This document shows positions 30,487 through 39,072 of a DNA stretch of 64,000 nucleotides, piece after piece (position 1 is the stretch's first letter; every line of letters starts with the position of its first letter). Made by a program: the position numbers and the translations under genes. The notes beneath the pieces are model-generated. The model made no database searches. It was given only the letters and a program-made list of their open reading frames with translations, and was not told the DNA's origin. The DNA is taken from the NCBI RefSeq assembly GCF_001655055.1, contig NZ_LXEW01000037.1, positions 1 through 64,000 on the forward strand, read 5' to 3'. This stretch comes from Providencia heimbachae ATCC 35613. GTDB lineage: Bacteria; Pseudomonadota; Gammaproteobacteria; Enterobacterales; Enterobacteriaceae.

Positions 30487-31092
30487 ATGAAACTGAATAA
30501 ATTAGCATTAACTCTGGCTCTTGGTTTAGGTGTAGGTATTTCTGGTGTTGCATTAGCTGAAGATCCAGTAGTTCCAGTAGAACCTGCAAAAACAGTTGAA
30601 AGTTCACAAGGTGAAATCCGTTTCACTGGCTTCATCAATGATGTTCCATGTTCAATTGATGCAAATAACCTAAAACAACTGGTTGAATTCGGTGAAATTG
30701 CGTTGCATGAACTGACTTCTAATCAATACCGTTCAGACAGTAAAGATTTCGATATCGTATTGAAAAACTGTTCAACTGAAACTTACAAAAACGCAAAAAT
30801 CACCTTTACTGGTCCAACTATCTCTGGTTTCGATGGTTTCACTGGTGATTTACTTGGTTTAGGTGGAAAAGTTAAAAACGCAGGTATCGTAATCACTAAT
30901 GGTGCTGACAAAATTGTTGAATTTGGTAAAGCATTCCCAGGCACTGGTGAAGGTTATGCGTTAAATAATGGTGATGGAAAAGAAACAACGCTGCATTTTG
31001 CTGCATACGTTAAAGGTAACGAAGCTGCAGATGCAAAAGCAACAACTGGTAGCTTCAACACTGTTGCTAACTTCAAAATCATCTACCAATAA
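30487..31092 (+). CDS. Major fimbrial subunit (type 1/MR/P-like pilin)
   Basis: The 201-residue precursor has a classical signal peptide (to about residue 24, ending GVALA). A pilin domain follows with the conserved disulfide pair in VPCSID and KNCSTE, and the penultimate-tyrosine end FKIIYQ used in donor-strand exchange. A Pro/Val/Glu-rich segment precedes the pilin fold. Thr, Asn and Gly are abundant, and codon use suggests high expression. I start at 30487 because AAAGGA lies seven bases upstream; the ATG at 30481 is too close. It is the first gene of the operon and most likely MrpA/FimA-like, forming the rod. Confidence 0.9.
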   Translation: MKLNKLALTLALGLGVGISGVALAEDPVVPVEPAKTVESSQGEIRFTGFINDVPCSIDANNLKQLVEFGEIALHELTSNQYRSDSKDFDIVLKNCSTETYKNAKITFTGPTISGFDGFTGDLLGLGGKVKNAGIVITNGADKIVEFGKAFPGTGEGYALNNGDGKETTLHFAAYVKGNEAADAKATTGSFNTVANFKIIYQ

Positions 31093-31184
31093 GTTCAAGC
31101 TTATATAGATTGAAACATGTGGCGTATCCACGCCATATGTTTCTACCCCCATTTTTCTGTTTGCTCGATAGGCGGCATAGTTGA

Positions 31185-33674
31185 ATGAAAAGCATGAAAC
31201 TCAATCTAATAACAAAATTAATGCTTTTAATATTAACGCCAATGATTGCATTTTCTGAAGAGGCTGTTGATTTTAATACTGACTTTCTTGAGGCAGACAG
31301 TACTGAAAATGTAGACTTTAGTAAATTTTCCCACGCAAACTATATCCCACCAGGAAATTACTCTTTAGCGATATCAGTTAATAGAATCAAAATTTCTATG
31401 GAACAACCGATTTCATTTTTTAATCCTTACTATGATGACAAACTTTCTTTAGCTTGTATTACACCGGAGCTATATGAACAGTTGGGATTACAAAAAAATT
31501 GGAGTGATAAAGTCACTTGGTTACTTGATGGTGAGTGCTTAGATATTCGTTCTATCCCAGAAATGACGATACAAGGTGATTTAGCGAAAAATAATGTTGA
31601 TATCCAAATACCACAAGCGTTTATGGAATATCAAGATCCGAATTGGGATCCTCCCGCTCGTTGGGATGATGGGATTTTAGGCGCGTTTATTGATTACAAT
31701 GCGACAGGACGTGTAGTCCATAGACAGGTCGGCGATAAAGGCACTGAGTCTGGAATTACCGCAACGGGAACAATGGGCGCAAATTTTGGTGCTTGGCGTT
31801 TAAGAGCTGATTGGCAAGCCCAAAAAGGTGAATTAAATAAAGGAAGTCAGTCATGGGCATGGAATCAACTTTATGCTTATCGTGCTATTCGTTCTTTAAA
31901 TTCACGTTTAACACTCGGTGAACAATATTTGTCGTCTACACTGTTTGATAGCATTCGTTATCTTGGTGCAAGTTTAGAAACTAATGAGTCGATGCTTCCT
32001 CCTCGTTTACAAGGCTATGCGCCTGAAATTGCAGGGGTAGCAAAAACAAATGCAACGGTAATTGTTAGGCAAGATGGTCGTATTGTTTATCAAACAGAAG
32101 TGAGTCCAGGACCATTCCGTATTCAAGATGTGAATTCATTCGGTGGTGGTACCCTCGATGTGTCCGTTCAAGAACAGGATGGTAGTACCACAAATTATAA
32201 AGTCGAAACATCAAGACTGGGAACACTGACACGTCCGGGGCAGTTGATTTACCAATTTGTAGTAGGTAAGCCAAGTAAAAATGAACATGATACGCAAGGA
32301 CCTGCTTTTAGTTTAGGGTCTTTATCGTGGGGTGCAACGAATAATACAACTATTTATGGTGGTATTTTAGGTTCATCTGAATATCAAAATATTGCAATTG
32401 GTTTGGGTCGTGACTTCGCACCTTTTGGCGTATTGTCAGGAAACTTGAGTATATCCCGAGCAGAAATGGGTAGAGTAGATAATAACCAGACTTTGTCGGG
32501 GAATTCTTATAATTTAACCTATTCAAAACAGTTTGACGATATTAACAGCCAAATCACATTTGCCGGTTATCGATTTTCAGAAAAGAACTACATGAATATG
32601 AACCAGTTTATTGATCGTCGTTATAATGAAAATACGGTTGATAGTGGTAAAGAGCTATATACCATTATATTTGGTACGGCATTTCCAGATTATAATGCCA
32701 ATATGTATTTAAATTACTCTCATCAAACCTATTGGAATAGAGCATCATCAGATCAATATAACTTAACGATCTCCAATTATTTTGATTTAGGCAAAATAAA
32801 AAACTTAAGCCTTAGTTTGACGGCCTATAAAACGAAATCTGATCAAAATGATGATGATGGTGTCTATTTAAATCTTAATATTCCGTTAGATGATAACAAT
32901 ACCAGTATTAGCTATTCAGGCTCATATGCAAGAAATACGAATAGCCACAATGTTAATTACTATAGCCGTCTTGATGAGCGCAGTACTTACTCTATTTCTG
33001 CAGGTACTTGGGATAAAGATAAGGCTACTACATCGGGAATGTATAACTATGACGGTGATAAAACACAGCTGAATATCAATGGGACTTACACCCAAGATAA
33101 CCAATCTGCTCTTTCCATGCAGCTTAAAGGTGGGTTAACAATGACACCTGAAGGGGGAGCTTTGCACCGCAACACATCAATTAATGGTGGGTCAAGAATA
33201 TTATTGGATACCAATGGTGTTGAAGGTGTGCCGATTCAAACAGGTGTAACACCTGTAAAAACAAATAGATATGGTAAGGCTGTGATCACAAGCGTAATGG
33301 ACTATAACCGTAATAATTTAAGAATTGATTTAAAAAATGTTCCCGATAATGCAGAAGCTATTCAGTCAACACAGAGTGCCACTCTAACCGAAGGGGCGAT
33401 TGGTTACCGAAAATTTAACGTTATCAAAGGTGAGAAAATTTTGGGAACAGTGAGTCTTGCGAATAATAGTTTCCCACCATTTGGTGCATCAGTAAAAAAT
33501 GAAAAAAATATTGAAGTTGGGATTATTTCAGATAATGGATTTGTTTATTTAGCGGGTATTAACCCATCAGATGTTCTTGAAGTGAATTGGGGAGATAAAT
33601 CGACCTGTCACATTCAACTACCTGAAAAAATTGATAGTAGCATGGAAAAAATAATATTATTACCATGCAAATAA
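31185..33674 (+). CDS. Fimbrial outer-membrane usher
   Basis: Ushers are outer-membrane pores that accept chaperone-pilin complexes and assemble the fibre. The 829-residue protein has a signal peptide, an N-terminal chaperone-binding domain starting near VDFNTDFLE, and a 24-strand barrel. The plug region includes AKTNATVIVRQDGRIVYQTEV and the usual GPFRIQDV block. C-terminal domains end in a Cys pair (STCHIQL and LLPCK). Length and motifs match PapC/MrpC/FimD. It lies 92 bases after the major pilin, followed by its chaperone. Confidence 0.95.
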   Translation: MKSMKLNLITKLMLLILTPMIAFSEEAVDFNTDFLEADSTENVDFSKFSHANYIPPGNYSLAISVNRIKISMEQPISFFNPYYDDKLSLACITPELYEQLGLQKNWSDKVTWLLDGECLDIRSIPEMTIQGDLAKNNVDIQIPQAFMEYQDPNWDPPARWDDGILGAFIDYNATGRVVHRQVGDKGTESGITATGTMGANFGAWRLRADWQAQKGELNKGSQSWAWNQLYAYRAIRSLNSRLTLGEQYLSSTLFDSIRYLGASLETNESMLPPRLQGYAPEIAGVAKTNATVIVRQDGRIVYQTEVSPGPFRIQDVNSFGGGTLDVSVQEQDGSTTNYKVETSRLGTLTRPGQLIYQFVVGKPSKNEHDTQGPAFSLGSLSWGATNNTTIYGGILGSSEYQNIAIGLGRDFAPFGVLSGNLSISRAEMGRVDNNQTLSGNSYNLTYSKQFDDINSQITFAGYRFSEKNYMNMNQFIDRRYNENTVDSGKELYTIIFGTAFPDYNANMYLNYSHQTYWNRASSDQYNLTISNYFDLGKIKNLSLSLTAYKTKSDQNDDDGVYLNLNIPLDDNNTSISYSGSYARNTNSHNVNYYSRLDERSTYSISAGTWDKDKATTSGMYNYDGDKTQLNINGTYTQDNQSALSMQLKGGLTMTPEGGALHRNTSINGGSRILLDTNGVEGVPIQTGVTPVKTNRYGKAVITSVMDYNRNNLRIDLKNVPDNAEAIQSTQSATLTEGAIGYRKFNVIKGEKILGTVSLANNSFPPFGASVKNEKNIEVGIISDNGFVYLAGINPSDVLEVNWGDKSTCHIQLPEKIDSSMEKIILLPCK

Positions 33675-33830
33675 TTATAAATATACTTTACATCCGTCCT
33701 TTTTTAGTTGCGGGGTTGCTGACTAGCTCAGTTATCTAAATCATAGAGTTATCTCTATTTATTGGGTTATCTTTGTGCGTTGTCTTCCTGCAATTCGAAT
33801 TATTTTGGATTTAACGTCAACGGTGAAAAT

Positions 33831-34568
33831 ATGAAATTTATTAATACAGTTAAAATAGTAACAGCGATAAGTGTTTCTTTATTAGCGCAATCTGCTTATT
33901 CAGCGATTGCTCTTGATAGAACTCGCGTTATTTATAATGAAAAAGATAAATCGGTAAGTATGGGACTTACTAATGAACACCTTGAGAGCCCGTATCTTGC
34001 TCAGGCTTGGATCGAGAATGATAAAGACGAAAAGGTAAATTCACCTTTTATTGTTACACCACCTGTACATAGAATTGAGGCTAATTCAAAAAGTCAGATT
34101 AAAATCCAAGCAATACCGGCAGTGGCTCAACTGCCTAAAGATAGAGAAAGCGTTTATTATTTGAATGTGAGAGAGATCCCACCTCGCAGTGAAAAAGCGA
34201 ACGTTTTACAAATTGCATTACAGACAAAAATCAAATTATTTTATCGTCCAACGGTAATTTCAGTTAAAGATAGAATGGAAATTATTCCTCAGGAAAATGA
34301 TGTGAAAATCATTAAGCAAGGAGCCAATTATATGGTGAAAAATCCATCTCCTTTTTATCTATCAATTACAAAATTAAAAAAAGGTAATACTGAAGTTGCT
34401 AATTTTGAACCCGTCATGATTGCACCTTTTAGTACGTCAGGTTTAGGTAAAGTTTCAGGGGATTTAGGCTCTTCCCCAACCTTAGTTTATCTCAATGATT
34501 TTGGTGGCACGGTCGATTTAAAATTTAACTGTAATGCAGCGGAATGCTCCGTGACACCTAGAAAATAA
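33831..34568 (+). CDS. Periplasmic fimbrial chaperone
   Basis: PapD-type chaperones complete the fold of pilins by donor-strand complementation and hand them to the usher. The 245-residue protein has a signal peptide (about residues 1-24). Two Ig-like domains follow with the hallmarks LDRTRVIYNE, the PIFVTPP-like FIVTPPVHR segment, and YYLNVREIPP before the G1 strand (VLQIALQTKIKLFYRP). The arginine and lysine that anchor the pilin carboxylate are in place. I start at 33831, which has GGTGAAA upstream and begins a signal peptide; the open frame extends further up without one. Confidence 0.93.
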   Translation: MKFINTVKIVTAISVSLLAQSAYSAIALDRTRVIYNEKDKSVSMGLTNEHLESPYLAQAWIENDKDEKVNSPFIVTPPVHRIEANSKSQIKIQAIPAVAQLPKDRESVYYLNVREIPPRSEKANVLQIALQTKIKLFYRPTVISVKDRMEIIPQENDVKIIKQGANYMVKNPSPFYLSITKLKKGNTEVANFEPVMIAPFSTSGLGKVSGDLGSSPTLVYLNDFGGTVDLKFNCNAAECSVTPRK

Positions 34569-34579
34569 GGCTTATCGCT

Positions 34580-35071
34580 ATGATGTCTATTAGAACATTA
34601 ACAAGGGTATTTGGGTTATTACTTGCCTTTAATATATCGAATGTATTTGGATTTTCTGGATTCTTATATGTTGATGTGAAGGGAGAGGTTTTAGCGAAAC
34701 CCTGTTCAATTAATAATGGGCAAGCAATAGAAATTGATTTTGGCGATGTAATGACAACACGTGTCCAAGATGAATTTTATAAAGAGCCAATTAACTATAC
34801 TGTCAGTTGCAAAGATGGTGTTCAGCCGAAGTTAAATATTTTTATTGATGGAATATCATCTGCTTTTGATCAGCGCTTACTAAAAACCAGTGTTGATAAT
34901 TTAGCTGTACTTTTTAAAGCAGATACCTCTGATTTTCCACTAAGAAATAAACGTAGTTTTAATTTTGCGAGCCCAATCAAATTGGATGCTGTTTTAGTTA
35001 AAAAAAGCGGTACTGACTTACCTGCAAAAAGTTTTACTGCGACGGCAACAATTAAAGTTGAATATCAATAA
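34580..35071 (+). CDS. Minor fimbrial subunit 1
   Basis: A 163-residue secreted pilin with a signal peptide (to about residue 25), a disulfide pair (Cys in AKPCSIN and YTVSCKD), and the pilin C-terminus TATIKVEYQ. The IDFGDV block is typical of the family. It lies 11 bases after the chaperone gene. By position it corresponds to the MrpE/PapK-type adaptors of MR/P and P fimbriae, but the exact role in the tip cannot be assigned from sequence. Start at 34580 or at the next ATG, 34583. Confidence 0.88.
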   Translation: MMSIRTLTRVFGLLLAFNISNVFGFSGFLYVDVKGEVLAKPCSINNGQAIEIDFGDVMTTRVQDEFYKEPINYTVSCKDGVQPKLNIFIDGISSAFDQRLLKTSVDNLAVLFKADTSDFPLRNKRSFNFASPIKLDAVLVKKSGTDLPAKSFTATATIKVEYQ

Positions 35072-35082
35072 GGGACTAGAAT

Positions 35083-35577
35083 ATGCTAAATATTAACAAA
35101 ATAATTGGTACTGCCTTATTGATCATTATTCTACCTTTTACCTCAGTGGCAAAGGATTATGAAACTGAGGTAAAAATAAAAGGTAATTTAATAACGCCGC
35201 CTCCGTGCCGTATTGATGATGGTAAAGAAATAGAAGTTGATTTCGGCAATGTGTCGGTAAAATCAATTCAAGGTAAAGACCAAAAAAAAGCGGTTAATTA
35301 CCAAATTCAGTGTGAAGAAAATAAAAACAATTGGGCAATGTATTTAATGCTAACGGGTGTTAAAAGTTCCTTTGATATTAATGGATTAAATACTGGAATT
35401 GACAATTTAGCGATTAAATTCCAATTGGCTGATCAGGAATTAGAGCTGGGTAAAAAATATTTGATTAACCCAACCTCACCCGGCGTACTTTGGGCTGTCT
35501 TGATCAAAAATGGCAATAGTGAATTACAAACAGGTGATTTTGTTGCAAACGCCACAATGCTTGTGGAGTATCAATGA
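35083..35577 (+). CDS. Minor fimbrial subunit 2
   Basis: A 164-residue secreted pilin paralogous to the preceding gene. It has a signal peptide (to about residue 23), VKIKGNLITPPPCRIDDGKEIEVDFG with the first Cys, a second Cys in YQIQCEE, and the ending ATMLVEYQ. It is probably an MrpF-type tip-fibrillum subunit. It follows the previous gene by 11 bases and overlaps the next by four (ATGA), so the minor subunits are translationally coupled. Confidence 0.88.
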   Translation: MLNINKIIGTALLIIILPFTSVAKDYETEVKIKGNLITPPPCRIDDGKEIEVDFGNVSVKSIQGKDQKKAVNYQIQCEENKNNWAMYLMLTGVKSSFDINGLNTGIDNLAIKFQLADQELELGKKYLINPTSPGVLWAVLIKNGNSELQTGDFVANATMLVEYQ

Positions 35578-36107
35578 TGAAAAATAAAATACTGTTCCTA
35601 GCACTGTTTACATTACTGGGAAGTGGGTCATCTTTAGCCGCGCAGAATAACGTCAAGGTTAAAGGTACATTAGTTAATTCACCTTGTATTGTGATGCCAT
35701 CGGATAAAAATGTTGAAGTCGATTTCGGTGATATTCGATTATTAGATATCTATGATTCCGGATTTTTATTTCCAAGAAAAGAGCTCACATTAGTGCTATC
35801 TAATTGTGATTTAACCATCGCTAAAAAAATGAAAGTGAAAATTTCAGGTGCTGAACATGGGCAAATGCCCGGCTATTTGGCGCTTAATGGTTCTGATAAT
35901 CCTGGATTAGGGATCGGTGTTGAATTAACGGATGGAACGGAAATTAAAATTAACCAATTTTCCTCTTTATTACCGATTGTTCAACAAGGAAAAAATGAAC
36001 TGAAATTTAATACCTTCTTAAAAGCGACGGCAGAATCAATTAATAATAAGCAAATTAAGGCTGGGCGTGTGACAGCAACAGCCACCTTTTTATTTGAGTA
36101 CGAATGA
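35574..36107 (+). CDS. Minor fimbrial subunit 3
   Basis: A 177-residue pilin with a signal peptide (to about residue 23, ending SLAA), VKVKGTLVNSPCIVM with the first Cys, LSNCDL with the second, and the C-terminal TATFLFEYE. It is probably the MrpG-type adaptor that links the adhesin to the tip, based on its place just before the adhesin. Starts at 35574 and 35577 are both possible; the former overlaps the preceding stop. The pilin-typical VDFGDI block is present. Confidence 0.87.
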   Translation: MMKNKILFLALFTLLGSGSSLAAQNNVKVKGTLVNSPCIVMPSDKNVEVDFGDIRLLDIYDSGFLFPRKELTLVLSNCDLTIAKKMKVKISGAEHGQMPGYLALNGSDNPGLGIGVELTDGTEIKINQFSSLLPIVQQGKNELKFNTFLKATAESINNKQIKAGRVTATATFLFEYE

Positions 36108-36172
36108 TTTCATTCTTACAGCACCATATATTCTGGTGTGAAATTTTAAAACCAAATATAAAGAGATGTGAA

Positions 36173-37030
36173 ATGGGAAAAAGAATACAGCAATTATTAT
36201 TTATACCGTTATTTTTGATAACGTTTACAGGCTATGCTTCAACTTATTTTTCGTATGTGGAAGATATCGATAGTAAAGGGGGTCAGCACACCTATTATTA
36301 TCAAATGGACTATTGGAAAGCCAGTTCACCAACAGAAGGAAATCCTTGTGTGGCGGTACTCGGTGCTGGTGGTGCTAAGAACTGTTATTTTACTATCAAC
36401 CACTTACATTCAGGTAAGGATACAGGGGGAATAGCTTCCCGTTCTGACTGGGAATGTGCTATTAATTTTGCAAATTATAAAACGATGGAAGCAATTATTA
36501 ACGACGCAAGAGATACCTGCGGGCTGACTTTTCCACGAAAGGGAGATAGCCGCCATAGTGGAGGTATAACAACGGACGAATGTGTTGGGATATTTTTAGC
36601 GAGGTCGAAAGGTGCTCAAGGAAAAATTTTGCCCGGTGGTATTTGTGGTATCGCGCCACCACCGTCAGGTAAGTGTTACTTTAGCGCTCCTGAAGGCAGT
36701 ACTAACACATTAGAGTTAAATCATGGTGCTTTAAATGCCGACGAACTTAACGGAAATATGCAATTTGGTTTATTCTATATTATGTGTAATAAGGATATGA
36801 ACGTTAAAGTTTCATCAAACTTACAGCAGAGCTATATTAATTTACGCCCAAATGGTGAATTACAATCTTATGTAACACTAAATAAACAGCCGGCATCGTT
36901 GGGGCTTGTTCAATCCGTTAAAGCAAATCAAGTATGGCCAGTACATGTTGAGTCAACATTAAAGACAAATGGTACAGTTGTACCTGGTAAATTTAGCGGA
37001 CGTATTACCCTCGTATTAACAATTCCATGA
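36173..37030 (+). CDS. MrpH-like two-domain fimbrial tip adhesin
   Basis: The 285-residue protein has a signal peptide (about 1-22), a Cys-rich N-terminal domain (about 23-188) and a C-terminal pilin domain ending FSGRITLVLTIP. His77 and His79 in NHLHSG plus His128 in SRHSGG resemble the three zinc-binding histidines described for Proteus MrpH (HxH plus a distal His). This points to a zinc-dependent receptor-binding site. I start at 36173 because it begins a signal peptide; the frame opens at 36104, overlapping the previous gene, but those 23 residues look untranslated. It is the last gene of the operon and is followed by a terminator. Confidence 0.85.
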   Translation: MGKRIQQLLFIPLFLITFTGYASTYFSYVEDIDSKGGQHTYYYQMDYWKASSPTEGNPCVAVLGAGGAKNCYFTINHLHSGKDTGGIASRSDWECAINFANYKTMEAIINDARDTCGLTFPRKGDSRHSGGITTDECVGIFLARSKGAQGKILPGGICGIAPPPSGKCYFSAPEGSTNTLELNHGALNADELNGNMQFGLFYIMCNKDMNVKVSSNLQQSYINLRPNGELQSYVTLNKQPASLGLVQSVKANQVWPVHVESTLKTNGTVVPGKFSGRITLVLTIP

Positions 37031-37077
37031 TTTAGCTACAGAATTTTGTATTCGTCATTTCCCATGTTGACGGTTTT

Positions 37078-37112
37078 GCCTACTTAAACGTAATTGTTGG
37101 TAGGCTTTTTTT
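37078..37112 (+). terminator. Terminator of the fimbrial operon
   Basis: GCCTAC pairs with GTAGGC around a loop of about 16 bases and is followed by eight T residues. It lies about 50 bases after the adhesin stop and insulates the operon from the convergent regulator pair. Confidence 0.75.
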
Positions 37113-37160
37113 TATACGTAAATAATTTGGATGATAAAAGAATAAATATATGAAAATTAA

Positions 37161-37640
37161 TTATTGTTCTATGTGGCATGTAAAGGATGAATAAGCTTCA
37201 TCTTTTAGTATGTAAATATTGTCTTCCATTTTGGTAATATTCACATAATAATTTATTTTGTCTTTTTCTAATTGAATGAAGTTTGAAAATAATTCACTCG
37301 GTGTATTATCAGAGGTCGTTACTGATAAAGATGTAAAATTGATAGAGTAATTCCCTTTTTTATCGACAGGCTGATGATTGAAATAGATAGCTCTATCTAG
37401 TCTATAGGTTAATTCTTGGTTTTTAATATAACCATATATATTTATTCTTCCTTGGTTTTTATTTGAAGTTAATATACTCATCTTCGCTTTTAAGCTGATG
37501 CCTTCAGGCGTGCCATTATCTTTAATCCAGACAACCTCTGAATGGCATATGTTAACATCATCTTTTCTTTTATTTATGATTACCGTAGAAATTAAGACGC
37601 TAGAAACTATAACAGTAGATAAAATAATATACTTTTTCAT
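37161..37640 (-). CDS. FidL-like membrane-anchored protein
   Basis: The 159-residue protein has a single N-terminal membrane segment (about residues 4-22) and then a periplasmic domain with two cysteines (VNICHSE and FTCHIEQ). Size, topology and location directly after a CadC-like regulator gene match FidL-like proteins. Several enterobacteria pair these with membrane-bound winged-helix regulators of fimbriae. The family link is inferred from layout and general resemblance, not from a diagnostic motif. The start codon directly abuts the stop of the regulator gene, so translation is coupled. Confidence 0.65.
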   Translation of the reverse strand: MKKYIILSTVIVSSVLISTVIINKRKDDVNICHSEVVWIKDNGTPEGISLKAKMSILTSNKNQGRINIYGYIKNQELTYRLDRAIYFNHQPVDKKGNYSINFTSLSVTTSDNTPSELFSNFIQLEKDKINYYVNITKMEDNIYILKDEAYSSFTCHIEQ

Positions 37641-38606
37641 TTAGATTCTCTGATCATTAATGGATACACAATCATATTTGTTATTTTTTTCTTTACAGAT
37701 ACTGATAGCAATATTTTTATCGAAAGAGTAAGTGTAATTTAAATCAGAGAGAAGGATGACGCGTTTTGGTTCATCACACGAAATATTGTATTTCTCTAAT
37801 TTTTTATTAACAAAATTAATGTTATCACTTGTTGTTTTGCCGACCATATCAATAGGGGTTTGAATGATGCAGCTGCCTTTAGCACTCACGGTAAGATAGC
37901 TTTTACCTTCACTAATTGTATGTTTTTCTTGATTAAAAAATAAAAAAATCAAGAATAAAATAGAGATTGTTGATATGACTAATAGTAATAAACGTATAGG
38001 TTTTTTATTTTTGTCATTATTTTTATTTATCAATTTTCTACTATCACTAACATTAGCGCTATCTTCTTTTAAGCTTTCATATTGACTGTTATCAAGTGTA
38101 ATTGAGGTTTTTTTTATCTCTGGCAAGGGAGCATCAAAGACTAAATGAGTCGGAAGCGTATTATCTAATCGTTGGTTGGATTGTAATTCATTTTCATTAA
38201 TTTCAAGTATATTATCATGTTGTGTAATGATTTCTTCAGAAGCATTACTCTCTTCCATTTTGAATTTTGATAGGTGATTATCAATTCGAAATCCTTTTTT
38301 AGGCACAGTGACAATAGACTTAGGGTCGATACCGATAAGTTCGAGTTTTTTTCGTATCTCACTGATATAAGTGTTTAAATTATTATTCGAACCTACAAGG
38401 CCATACTCTTCCCATACATTTGTAAGAAGTTCATCTCGAGTTGCAATGCCCTTTCTCATATTTAATAAAATAATTTCATTGAATAAGCGAGAGGCGGGTT
38501 TAGATAATTCAATTCTTTGATTTTGATCATCTTTTAGATAAATGCAACTCGAGCTCTGCTCAAAAATATATTTGTCATCAATAATATAATCATGTTCTTC
38601 AATCAT
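37641..38606 (-). CDS. CadC/ToxR-like membrane-anchored winged-helix regulator
   Basis: The 321-residue protein has an OmpR/CadC-type winged helix at the N-terminus (about 10-110). Visible motifs are ASRLFNEIILLNMRKGIATRDELLTNVWEE, NNLNTYISEIRKKLE and VTVPKKGFRI. A polar, low-complexity linker follows (110-200), then one membrane helix (about 205-225, RLLLLVISTISILFLIFLFF), then a periplasmic domain with Cys residues (GSCIIQ, NISCDE, SICKEK, DCVSI). This is the one-component layout of CadC and ToxR, sensing outside the inner membrane and acting on DNA inside. It lies tail to tail with the fimbrial operon, so control of fimbriae is a reasonable but untested guess. Confidence 0.85.
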   Translation of the reverse strand: MIEEHDYIIDDKYIFEQSSSCIYLKDDQNQRIELSKPASRLFNEIILLNMRKGIATRDELLTNVWEEYGLVGSNNNLNTYISEIRKKLELIGIDPKSIVTVPKKGFRIDNHLSKFKMEESNASEEIITQHDNILEINENELQSNQRLDNTLPTHLVFDAPLPEIKKTSITLDNSQYESLKEDSANVSDSRKLINKNNDKNKKPIRLLLLVISTISILFLIFLFFNQEKHTISEGKSYLTVSAKGSCIIQTPIDMVGKTTSDNINFVNKKLEKYNISCDEPKRVILLSDLNYTYSFDKNIAISICKEKNNKYDCVSINDQRI

Positions 38607-39072
38607 AAATGCTGTCTGCTCTCTCTAATATTAAAAATGATATAACCGAGGAGCTAATATTTAGTTCTCGGATTAAATTAAGCTAAATTTTATTTTAGAT
38701 AAACTAAATTTTATTTGTTTTTTTGTTATGCATATAGTTTAAATACGGAACGGATTAACTGCAAGTATTGAGCGATGAGCTTTTTTGGATATGGGTAGCA
38801 AATTTATTGAATTGAATTAATTTTCGTTATTTTAAACTGTATATTTATCAAAGGTTGGGGTTTAAGTTCTACATTTAGTTGTTGTCATAGTTACTATGAG
38901 ATAAAAATCTATATAAAATCAAGATTATTATCTTAAATTCTAGTTGTAAGATTAATCCTAGGTAACAATACTTGTTTTTGCATATTTTAATACTTTATAG
39001 GTACATTAATTGGTTTTGTTTTAAGATGAATTAGGTAGATAAATAATGTTTCTACCTAATCCAATTTAATAG
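38607..39072. other. Intergenic region, regulator pair to TonB receptor
   Basis: This stretch of about 470 bases has no supportable gene. The right-hand end holds a 9-bp inverted repeat (ATTAGGTAG and CTACCTAAT, 39030-39060), a likely weak terminator for the TonB receptor on the minus strand. The left part should hold the promoter of the winged-helix regulator. The whole stretch is very A+T rich. Confidence 0.45.
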
